From Thiomonas sp. (GTDB lineage Bacteria; Pseudomonadota; Gammaproteobacteria; Burkholderiales; Burkholderiaceae): a stretch of 8,319 nucleotides of DNA. The first letter of the stretch is position 1; each line of letters begins with the position of its first letter. The notes beneath the pieces are model-generated. The model had not been told where the DNA came from, searched no databases, and was given only the letters and a program-made list of their open reading frames with translations. Position numbers and translations under genes: made by a program. The DNA lies in assembly GCA_027443745.1 (NCBI GenBank), contig DAIAZB010000357.1, forward strand, positions 1-8,319, in the 5' to 3' direction. Below are positions 1 to 6,317 of this stretch, one piece after another.

Positions 1-657
1 CGTGCCGGCTTGACCCTGGCGTACTAGATCCTGGGCGTCGACAGTGGCCTGAATCGCTGGGTTGACAGTTTCCACCGCGGCGACGATAGCGACCTTGGGT
101 TGTTCGATCCCGATGCACCGTAGCAGCCCGATGGTGTTGCCGAGAATGTCTTGCTTTGTTTTGAGGTTAGGCGTGATGTTGACCACGCAATCAGCCAGCG
201 CGAGCAGTTTGTGATAGCGCGGCAGATCGAATAGGAACACGTGGCTGATGCGGCCGTCGCTGCGCAGCCCATTGGCGCGGTCGACTACCGCCGACATCAG
301 TTCGTCGGTGTGCAGCGAACCCTTCATCAGCGCGCTCAGCGTACCGTCGCGGGCTAGTGATGTTGCTTGGCGCGCAGCCTCAGGGGCTTGTTCTGCCGTC
401 GGAATGATTTCGAAGTCGCGGCAATCGATTTCAGCGGCGGCCGCCGCGCGTTCAATCAGTTCTGGATGGCCGATCAAAACTGGGCGCCCAATCGCCGCGT
501 CGCGGATACATGCCGCCGAACGCACCGCCATGGCGTCGCAGGGATGCACGAGGCCGATTGCTGCTTGGTGTACGGCGGCCAACTCGTGAGCGCGATTGAT
601 CAGCGCCTGCAGACGCGGGTGGGATGCGCTGGCGGCCTGGGGGTTCAAAATGCTCAT
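1..657 (-). CDS. pta: Phosphate acetyltransferase (Pta-type, phosphate acetyl/butyryl transferase family), C-terminus cut by window edge
   Basis: Likely converts acetyl phosphate plus CoA to acetyl-CoA and phosphate in the cytoplasm, using the acetyl phosphate made by Xsc. The visible 219 residues begin MSILNPQAAS and stay open to the left edge; single-domain members of this family are usually about 300-330 residues, so roughly the last third is missing. Recognisable family segments are MKGSLHTDEL (residues 111-120), FLFDLPRYHK (141-150), the VVNITPNLKTK stretch (158-168) and AAVETVNP (193-200), typical of the phosphate acetyl/butyryl transferase fold. The chosen ATG (657-655) has a weak GGTGAG ribosome site about three bases upstream. 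It lies 92 bases downstream of xsc on the same strand, the usual xsc-pta order of taurine and isethionate clusters, so co-transcription is likely. A phosphate butyryltransferase cannot be excluded from sequence alone, but the xsc neighbour argues for acetyl phosphate. Confidence 0.87.
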   Translation of the reverse strand, partial: MSILNPQAASASHPRLQALINRAHELAAVHQAAIGLVHPCDAMAVRSAACIRDAAIGRPVLIGHPELIERAAAAAEIDCRDFEIIPTAEQAPEAARQATSLARDGTLSALMKGSLHTDELMSAVVDRANGLRSDGRISHVFLFDLPRYHKLLALADCVVNITPNLKTKQDILGNTIGLLRCIGIEQPKVAIVAAVETVNPAIQATVDAQDLVRQGQAGT

Positions 658-749
658 GAGCTCACCGTTGTGCTGTGGGCGCCGTGCGGAGTGCGCCTTC
701 GCTATGGAGCAGCGGCCGGGAAAGCAGCCGCCGCTCGTCGCTCAGACAC

Positions 750-2570
750 TCAGACATAATCCTTGTACTTGTCGAGGAAGCGCACGGGCTTGCTCAGCGC
801 GTCACGACGGAACGGGTCGCCGAGTTCGCGGGTGCACATGATCTCGATGACGCAGGTCTTTTTCTGATTCATCTGCATGTCTATCGCGCGTTTGAGCGCA
901 GCGCCGACGTCCTCGAGCCGATCGACCACGATGCCTTCGGCTCCCATCGCTTTGGCGATGCCGGCAAAGCTCTGGCTTTCCAGCTCGCCCGCGACGAAGC
1001 GGCGGTTGTAGAAATCGACCTGGTTCTTCTTCTCCGCACCCCACTGACGGTTGTGAAACACCACTGCGGTGACCGGAATGTCGTGGCGCACAGAAGTCAT
1101 GATCTCGACCATGCTCATCGCCCACGCGCCGTCACCGGCATAGGCGATCGCGGGACGGTCTGGCGCCGCAAGCTTGGCGCCGATGATGGTCGGAAGAGCA
1201 TAGCCGCAGTTGCCAAAACTCATCGGTGCGAAAAAGCTGCGTGGCTCTTCAAACCGCAGGTAGCTGTTGGCTACCGAGTTGATGTTGCCGATATCGGTCG
1301 ACACCATGGCCCGCGGTGGCAAGGCCTTTTCCAGCTCGCGCAGGACTTGGCGGGGATGCAGGTACTGACCGCCAGTTGGGGTCTTCTCGCCCTTGGCTTC
1401 CTCAATCATGTCCAGGCTGTACGGATCGCGCTCGTGGGTCCATGTGTCGAGTTCGCGCTCCCAAGCCTCCTTCTCGCTCTGGATGGTCGCTGCGCGCTGT
1501 ACTTTGGTCGCGTCACATTCGAGGGTGCGTGAGGCCAGGCGCTGAGTCAGTGCCAGCGCTACCGCCTTGGCATCACCAAAAATACCGACGGTGATCTTTT
1601 TCACTAGGCCAAGGTTGGTGTGATCGGCCTCGACCTGGATGATCTTGGCGTTTTTTGGCCAGTAGTCCATGCCATGCTGGGGCAGGGTTCCGAAGGGGCC
1701 CATACGCGAGCCCAGCGCGACCACGACGTCAGCCTGGGCGATCAGCTTCATGGCCGCTTTTGCGCCCTGGTATCCCAGCGGACCGGCCCACAGCGGGTGG
1801 CTGGCTGGGAAGGCATCGTTGCGCAGGTAGCCTGTCACTACTGGAGCGCCCAGGCGCTCGGCCAATTGCCTGCACTCCTCGACCGCATCACCCATGACAA
1901 CCCCGCCTCCAGCCAGGATGACCGGAAATTTCGCCGTGGCCAGTAGTTCGGTGGCTTCGTTAAGGCTTTGCTCGCCTCCTGCACCGCGCTCTACGCGCAT
2001 TGGCTTTGGAATCTCGCAGGTGATCTCGCCGTAGAAGTAGTCGCGCGGGATATTCAACTGGGTCGGCCCCATCTCACTCATTGCGCGGTCGAAGCAACGT
2101 CCTGTGAACTCGGCCATGCGCTTGGGATTCACCACGTGACCCTGGTACTTGGTGAATTCCTGGAACATCGGTAACTGGTGGGCTTCTTGGAAGCCACCCA
2201 GGCCCATACCCATGGTTCCGGTCTCGGGGGTCACGATGACCACCGGGCTATGCGCCCAGTATGCAGCAGCAATGGCGGTTACGCAGTTGCTGATCCCCGG
2301 GCCGTTTTGCCCGATGACTACGCCGTGGCGACCACTGACGCGCGCATAGCCATCGGCCATGTGTGCCGCACCTTGTTCGTGGACTACCGGAATCAGACGG
2401 ATCCCGGCCGGCGCGAAGATATCCATCGCATCCATGAATGCCGAACCCATGATCCCGAATATGTCGGTGACGCCGTTGGCGGCCATGGTTTCGACGAAAG
2501 CTTCGGAAGGGGTCATCTTCTGCTGACCGATGACAACCTTGCGACTGTCGGTGGGAATGAACTGGCTCAT
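750..2570 (-). CDS. xsc: Sulfoacetaldehyde acetyltransferase Xsc (thiamine diphosphate enzyme)
   Basis: Xsc (EC 2.3.3.15) converts sulfoacetaldehyde and phosphate to acetyl phosphate and sulfite in the cytoplasm. It is the desulfonating step shared by taurine, isethionate and sulfoacetate pathways. The 606-residue protein has the three-domain thiamine diphosphate layout. The N-terminal pyrimidine-binding domain carries HEQG (64-67) with the presumed cofactor-activating Glu65 and the GQNGPG loop (87-92). A central domain contains ILAGGGV (218-224). The C-terminal pyrophosphate-binding domain carries GDG (479-481) followed by HNRQWG (506-511), the GDG-x(25)-N metal and diphosphate motif. Length fits the family (about 590-605). 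The reading frame extends upstream to 2657, but I chose the ATG at 2570-2568. It has an AGGAG ribosome site nine bases before it, and the extra upstream residues look non-family. A still later Met19 just before TPSEAF is possible but has no comparable ribosome site. Acetolactate synthase-like relatives are the main alternative; the IMGSAFMDAMDIF and YWAHSPVV segments match what I recall of Xsc. Confidence 0.94.
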   Translation of the reverse strand: MSQFIPTDSRKVVIGQQKMTPSEAFVETMAANGVTDIFGIMGSAFMDAMDIFAPAGIRLIPVVHEQGAAHMADGYARVSGRHGVVIGQNGPGISNCVTAIAAAYWAHSPVVIVTPETGTMGMGLGGFQEAHQLPMFQEFTKYQGHVVNPKRMAEFTGRCFDRAMSEMGPTQLNIPRDYFYGEITCEIPKPMRVERGAGGEQSLNEATELLATAKFPVILAGGGVVMGDAVEECRQLAERLGAPVVTGYLRNDAFPASHPLWAGPLGYQGAKAAMKLIAQADVVVALGSRMGPFGTLPQHGMDYWPKNAKIIQVEADHTNLGLVKKITVGIFGDAKAVALALTQRLASRTLECDATKVQRAATIQSEKEAWERELDTWTHERDPYSLDMIEEAKGEKTPTGGQYLHPRQVLRELEKALPPRAMVSTDIGNINSVANSYLRFEEPRSFFAPMSFGNCGYALPTIIGAKLAAPDRPAIAYAGDGAWAMSMVEIMTSVRHDIPVTAVVFHNRQWGAEKKNQVDFYNRRFVAGELESQSFAGIAKAMGAEGIVVDRLEDVGAALKRAIDMQMNQKKTCVIEIMCTRELGDPFRRDALSKPVRFLDKYKDYV

Positions 2571-2579
2571 GATCGCTGG

Positions 2580-2584
2580 CTCCT
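2580..2584 (-). promoter_or_regulatory. Ribosome binding site of xsc
   Basis: On the minus strand this reads AGGAG and ends nine bases before the ATG at 2570. It decides the xsc start in favour of MSQFIPTDSR over the longer in-frame opening at 2657, which has no such site. Confidence 0.75.
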
Positions 2585-2644
2585 GTCGAGAACTAAATAA
2601 ATTGAGTGAAAACGGGACGAAACATTCCATAGTTGGCGTGGTGA

Positions 2645-2673
2645 AATATAGGCGCATGAAACGTAGCCGTCAA
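2645..2673 (-). promoter_or_regulatory. Sigma-70-type promoter of xsc
   Basis: Read on the minus strand: a -35 box TTGACG (2673-2668), a 17-base spacer, and a -10 box TATATT (2650-2645). Each box matches the consensus at five of six positions and the spacer is optimal. Transcription would start near 2638, giving an untranslated leader of roughly 70 bases before the xsc ATG at 2570. The -35 box is immediately adjacent to the inverted repeat at 2677-2720 and overlaps the -35 region of the divergent iclR promoter, so one bound regulator could control both directions. Not experimentally confirmed. Confidence 0.6.
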
Positions 2674-2699
2674 CATGGAATTCGATAATTCGGTATAAA
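2670..2699 (+). promoter_or_regulatory. Probable promoter of the IclR-cobS-cobT run
   Basis: A -10 box TATAAA (2694-2699) follows a weak -35 box TCAACA (2670-2675, four of six to consensus) with an 18-base spacer. Transcription would begin near 2706, about 17 bases before the IclR ATG at 2723. The -10 box sits between the two arms of the inverted repeat at 2677-2720, which would suit autorepression. No second promoter is evident before cobS or cobT, so this may drive all three genes. Confidence 0.45.
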
Positions 2700-2720
2700 A
2701 TGTATCAATTATTGGAATTG
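2677..2720. promoter_or_regulatory. Candidate IclR operator: imperfect inverted repeat between xsc and iclR
   Basis: Left arm 2679-2690 contains AATTC then ATAATT; right arm 2707-2719 contains AATTAT then GAATT. The arms are reverse complements except for a one-base slip in the middle, and the centre is near 2699. The site lies about 60 bases upstream of the predicted xsc start, a normal place for an activator, and covers the -10 box of the divergent iclR gene, a normal place for autorepression. IclR-family activators such as PcaU and PobR act in a comparable way on divergent catabolic genes. The protein that binds here is inferred from adjacency only. Confidence 0.45.
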
Positions 2721-2722
2721 AA

Positions 2723-3559
2723 ATGATGGGTGCCACGAGCATGAACCTTGTCGATGGAATGACCGAGAGACCCACCGACACCGGAGGCGACACGCCGACC
2801 CTGCGCTTGTTCGGCTTGCTTGAGGTCATAGCAGGGCGCGATCAGCCGTTCACACTGCAATCGCTAGTGGTGGATGTTGGGCTTCCCAAGCCGACGTTGC
2901 ATCGCATGCTGCAACAACTCGAAACCGCTGGGTTGCTACAGCGCCAGGTTGATGGCCGGCACTACAGCGTCGGAGTCCGCCTGCGCCGCTTGGCAGAAAG
3001 TCTCATGCTCAACGACTCCTACCATGGAGCGCGTCGCATGGTGCTGCGGGCCGTGGTGCAAGAACTGGGGGAGAGTTGCAATATCACCGCGTTGGCAGGA
3101 AGCGAGGTGCTTTATCTGGATCGTGTCGAAACTGCAGCTCCACTGCGCTTTTATCTGCACTCCGGCTCGCGGGTGCCGGTGCACTGCTCCGCCAGTGGCA
3201 AGTTGCTGCTTGCGCAGATGAGGCCGGCTCAGCGTCGGCGGTTACTCGCGCACGTCCGGCTGGAGGCCTACACCGCAGGCACGATCACCGACCTGCGGCG
3301 TCTGGAGGAGGAAATTGATCAAGTTCAGGTTCTTGGTTATGCCGTTGACAACGAGGAGTTCCTGCCTGGCCTGCTGTGCGTTGCAGTACTTGTGCCCACA
3401 GGTGCCCGCCGCTCCAACCTGTGTGTGGCGGTACAGGCGCCGGTAATGCGCCTACCCGCCAACAAGGCGTCGACGGTGTTGCCAGCATTGCGTCGCGCAG
3501 CCGAAGCGCTGGCGCGTATCGAGGCCGACGCCGTGCCGACGCGCGGCGCCCGCGCCTGA
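2723..3559 (+). CDS. IclR-family transcriptional regulator, probable regulator of xsc-pta
   Basis: A 278-residue protein with the two-domain IclR layout. The N-terminal winged helix-turn-helix spans about residues 25-95, with the recognition helix in GLPKPTLHRMLQQL (53-66) and the wing around RHYSVG (79-84). The C-terminal effector-binding domain includes GSRVPVHCSASGKLLLA (148-164) and EEFLPGLLCVAVLV (211-224), both characteristic of the family. Length is typical (about 250-280) with a variable 25-residue leader. Start: ATG at 2723 has a weak GGAA site five bases upstream; Met2, Met7 and Met13 are possible alternatives. The gene is divergent from xsc with 152 bases between start codons and precedes cobS by 19 bases. 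By analogy with divergently encoded IclR regulators it probably senses a sulfonate-pathway compound and controls xsc, but the ligand is unknown. Whether it activates or represses is inferred only from operator position. Confidence 0.9.
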   Translation: MMGATSMNLVDGMTERPTDTGGDTPTLRLFGLLEVIAGRDQPFTLQSLVVDVGLPKPTLHRMLQQLETAGLLQRQVDGRHYSVGVRLRRLAESLMLNDSYHGARRMVLRAVVQELGESCNITALAGSEVLYLDRVETAAPLRFYLHSGSRVPVHCSASGKLLLAQMRPAQRRRLLAHVRLEAYTAGTITDLRRLEEEIDQVQVLGYAVDNEEFLPGLLCVAVLVPTGARRSNLCVAVQAPVMRLPANKASTVLPALRRAAEALARIEADAVPTRGARA

Positions 3560-3578
3560 CCTTTCTCCGGATGCATCC

Positions 3579-4559
3579 ATGCTCGACATCAACACCTTTC
3601 AGCCCGACTGCCTGCTTGGCGTACGCGAAACATTCGGGATCAACTCCGACCTGCAGGTTCCAGCTTTTCGCGAGCGTGACGACCACGTTCCGGAGATTGA
3701 TGAGGCCTATCGTTTCAACCCGGATGTCACCCTCGCGCTGCTTGCAGGGTTCCGACGTAATCGACGAGTCATGGTGCAAGGGCTGCACGGAACCGGTAAA
3801 TCGACGCACATCGAGCAAGTCGCTGCGCGTCTGAATTGGCCCTGTGTGCGTGTCAACCTGGACGCCCACATCAGTCGCCTGGACTTGGTCGGCAAGGACG
3901 CCGTGGTGCTGCGCGATGGTGCTCAGGTTACTGAATTCCAGGAGGGCATCGTGCCGTGGGCATTGCAACGTCCGGTTGCCTTGATTTTCGACGAGTATGA
4001 CGCAGGGCGTCCGGACGTGATGTTTGTCATCCAGCGCATCCTCGAGCGCGACGGCAAGTTCACGCTGACTGACCAGAACCGGGTGCTGCGCCCTCATCCG
4101 TACTTTCGCCTGTTTGCGACCGCGAATACGGTCGGGTTGGGAAATCTCAACGGGTTGTACCACGGCGTGCAGCGGCTTAATCATGCGCAAATCGACCGCT
4201 GGGACATCGTCGCATCGCTCAGCTACCTGTCTGCCGGCGAGGAAATGGCCATCGTGCTGGCGCGCGTGCCGGGCAAAGACAATGAGGCTGGACGCGCTTT
4301 GGTGGCGTCCATGGTGGCGGTTGCCGAGCTGACGCGGCGTGGCTTCGCCGCTGGTGATCTGTCGACCCTGATGTCTCCGCGTACCGTGATCACTTGGGCC
4401 GAGAACTGCGAGATCTTCCACGATCCGGCTCTCGCATTTCGACTGTCCTTTCTGAATAAGTGCGACGAAGCCGAGAAAGCACTGGTCGCCGAGTACTTCC
4501 AGCGCTGTTTCGACATCGAGCTTGGCGAGTCGCAGGCCACAACCGGCATCGGCGGCTGA
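3579..4559 (+). CDS. cobS: CobS-type AAA+ ATPase (aerobic cobaltochelatase subunit CobS or paralogue)
   Basis: In aerobic cobalamin synthesis CobS is the ATPase subunit that, with CobT and CobN, inserts cobalt into hydrogenobyrinic acid a,c-diamide. This 326-residue protein has the usual CobS length. The CobS N-terminal signature VRETFGINSDLQVPAF lies at 15-30 and VPEIDEAYRF at 37-46. The AAA+ core has Walker A GLHGTGKST (68-76, Lys74), Walker B ALIFDE (134-139), sensor 1 FATAN (179-183), a likely arginine finger in IDRW (205-208) and SPRT (266-269) as probable sensor 2 region. All key ATPase residues are present, so it should be active. The ATG at 3579 has only a weak ribosome site; another ATG at 3571 is out of frame. 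It lies 19 bases after the IclR gene and 12 before cobT, so operonic. No CobN or other cobalamin gene is in view and the surroundings are sulfonate catabolism. The true client may therefore not be cobaltochelatase, although sequence similarity to CobS is strong and wider than the generic MoxR class. Confidence 0.88.
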   Translation: MLDINTFQPDCLLGVRETFGINSDLQVPAFRERDDHVPEIDEAYRFNPDVTLALLAGFRRNRRVMVQGLHGTGKSTHIEQVAARLNWPCVRVNLDAHISRLDLVGKDAVVLRDGAQVTEFQEGIVPWALQRPVALIFDEYDAGRPDVMFVIQRILERDGKFTLTDQNRVLRPHPYFRLFATANTVGLGNLNGLYHGVQRLNHAQIDRWDIVASLSYLSAGEEMAIVLARVPGKDNEAGRALVASMVAVAELTRRGFAAGDLSTLMSPRTVITWAENCEIFHDPALAFRLSFLNKCDEAEKALVAEYFQRCFDIELGESQATTGIGG

Positions 4560-4571
4560 GGGCGGCGGGCG

Positions 4572-6299
4572 ATGTCCGACGAGCGCACACGGGTCAGGCT
4601 ACAACGCAGAGTCGAGGATCTTTGCGGGGCGGCCATCCGCGCCGTGGCCGGGCAGCGCGACCTGCAATTGCTCGCGGGCCGCCTTTACCGCCGCCGCAGA
4701 CGCCTGCCGCGATTTGCTGCGCACCTGTATCCGGTCTTCGGGCAGGCCGATTTCACCTCATTTCGTGGTGCCGCTGACGGCCTGGCGCTGCGCGTGTCGC
4801 TATCTGATGCTGCGCTGCATGCCCGTCTGTACCCGGCGGACCCCATCGCGCGGTTGATTTTCGACCTGCTCGAGCAGTTTCGCGTCGAGTCGCTGGCGCT
4901 GCCAGCACAGCGCGGACTGCAGCGCAATCTGCGCCATCGTTTCCGCAGATGGTCGCAGGAGTTTGTGGCCTCGGGGCTGACCGAAAGCGCGCTAGGCATC
5001 CTGTTGTTTACCGTCGCACAGGTTTGTCGTACGCACGTCACTGGAGAGAGCCTGCCCGAGCAATCGGCCGATCTGATCGAGGCCACCCGCGCTGCTCTGG
5101 CGCCAACCTTCGGCCCCGATTTGCGCGCCCTACGCCTGTGCCGCCATGACCAGGAAGCCTACGCGCGCGCTGCGTTAGCGCTGGCTACCGCGGTGGCCGA
5201 GCGCGCCCACGCAGCGCAGGCTGAGCCTAGCGCCGACGGCGCTGTGTCCGGTGATGCGGCAGAGGGTACGCCCAAGGCCTTTGCCTTGTTGCTCGATGTC
5301 GACAGCGGCGGTGATGACGCTCTGCCAGTGGCCGCCTTCGGACGCAGCACGCTGCTAGACGGGTCCGAAAGTGCCTACCGCGTGTACACACGGGCCTGGG
5401 ATCGTGAGTGCTTCGCGGCAGATCTGGTGCGCCAGCCGCTGCTGGCCGAGTTGCGCCAGCAGCTCGACGAGCACATCATCGACAGCGGCATCAATGTCTC
5501 TCGGCTAACTCGCGAACTCAAAGCCCTGTTGGCCCAGCCACAGGTCGACGGATGGGAAGGCGGACACGAGCAGGGTCGCATCGATGGCCGGCGCTTGGCG
5601 CAATTGGTGGCATCGCCATCAGAGCGGCGCCTGTTTCGTGTTGAGCCTACAGAACTGGTGGCGAATTGCCAACTGAGCTTTCTGATCGACTGCTCAGGCT
5701 CGATGCGCCAGCACATCGTTGCCGTCGCAACTCTGGTCGACGTGTTTTCTCGTGCGCTGGACATGGCTGGCATCGGCAATGAGATCCTTGGTTTCACTAC
5801 GGGAGCCTGGAACGGGGGACGCGCGCGCCGCGAGTGGCAGCTTGCCGAGCGGCCGAAGCATCCGGGGCGCCTCAACGAGTCTCTGCATCTAGTCTTCAAG
5901 GCGCACGAGCAATCGTGGCGCCGTAGCCGTGCGCAGATCGCTGCTCTCCTCAAGGGCGACCTGTTCCGCGAGGGCATCGACGGCGAGGCCGTCGACTGGG
6001 CCTGCGAGCGCATGCAGGGGCATGGCGAGGGCCGGCGCCTGCTTCTCGTGATTTCTGACGGCTGTCCAATGGACAGTGCGACTCAGCTCGCCAACGACTC
6101 CAGCTACCTCGAACACCACCTGCGCGACGTCGTGCTACGGCGTGAGCACCGTGGCGATGCGGAGATCTATGGCATCGGCGTCGGCCTTGACCTAGGGGCC
6201 TACTACAGCAGCAGCGTGGCCATCGACCTCACCACCTTGCATGGAAATGGCGCGTTGCGTGAGATTCTCGGCATGATCGCGCGCAGGGGTCGAGGCTGA
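4572..6299 (+). CDS. cobT: CobT-type VWA-domain protein (cobaltochelatase CobT family), shortened form
   Basis: CobT is the VWA partner of CobS; the two form an AAA+/VWA complex that drives the CobN chelatase. The 575 residues split into three parts. The N-terminal CobT domain contains FRGAADGLALR (64-74), ALHARLYP (81-88) and IFDLLEQFRVE (96-106). A linker spans about 210-265. The C-terminal domain opens with YRVYTRAWD (269-277) and holds the VWA fold: MIDAS motif DCSGS (373-377), GFTTGAW (407-413), PGRLNE (431-436) and ISDGCPMDS (494-502). MIDAS residues Asp373, Ser375, Ser377 and Asp496 are intact. Classical CobT is near 600-640 residues with a long Asp/Glu-rich linker; here the linker is short and only mildly acidic. 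A run of five arginines sits at 40-44. The ATG is preceded by GAGGG at 4558-4562, overlapping the cobS stop codon, so translation is probably coupled. Stop is 18 bases from that of the convergent GMC gene. Confidence 0.85.
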   Translation: MSDERTRVRLQRRVEDLCGAAIRAVAGQRDLQLLAGRLYRRRRRLPRFAAHLYPVFGQADFTSFRGAADGLALRVSLSDAALHARLYPADPIARLIFDLLEQFRVESLALPAQRGLQRNLRHRFRRWSQEFVASGLTESALGILLFTVAQVCRTHVTGESLPEQSADLIEATRAALAPTFGPDLRALRLCRHDQEAYARAALALATAVAERAHAAQAEPSADGAVSGDAAEGTPKAFALLLDVDSGGDDALPVAAFGRSTLLDGSESAYRVYTRAWDRECFAADLVRQPLLAELRQQLDEHIIDSGINVSRLTRELKALLAQPQVDGWEGGHEQGRIDGRRLAQLVASPSERRLFRVEPTELVANCQLSFLIDCSGSMRQHIVAVATLVDVFSRALDMAGIGNEILGFTTGAWNGGRARREWQLAERPKHPGRLNESLHLVFKAHEQSWRRSRAQIAALLKGDLFREGIDGEAVDWACERMQGHGEGRRLLLVISDGCPMDSATQLANDSSYLEHHLRDVVLRREHRGDAEIYGIGVGLDLGAYYSSSVAIDLTTLHGNGALREILGMIARRGRG

Positions 6300-6317
6300 A
6301 AAGACCGACCTGGCCGC

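Noticed and set aside
711..735. Possible hairpin AGCGGC/GCCGCT between xsc and pta
   Set aside because: A six-base GC stem with a 13-base loop and no following T-run; not convincing as a terminator and easily expected in GC-rich sequence.
675..1532. A 285-codon plus-strand open frame antisense to xsc
   Set aside because: It has no family motif or credible ribosome site and lies wholly opposite conserved Xsc sequence, including the GDG motif region.
2571..2657. Extension of Xsc upstream to an ATG at 2657
   Set aside because: The added 29 residues would cover the likely leader between promoter and ribosome site, and the strong AGGAG site supports the ATG at 2570.
3285..4421. A 378-codon open frame on the minus strand, antisense to the IclR and cobS genes
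   Set aside because: The translation is rich in Arg, His and Gln with no recognisable domain, and it lies opposite two genes with clear family motifs. It is a shadow frame of GC-rich coding sequence.
5375..6013. A 212-codon minus-strand open frame antisense to cobT
   Set aside because: Ser/Arg/Cys-rich translation with no domain, opposite the conserved VWA domain; a shadow frame.
6288..6310. Possible bidirectional terminator between the convergent cobT and GMC genes (GGTCG/CGACC)
   Set aside because: Only a five-base stem with a long loop and no T-run on either strand; the 18-base gap holds nothing stronger, so no terminator is called.
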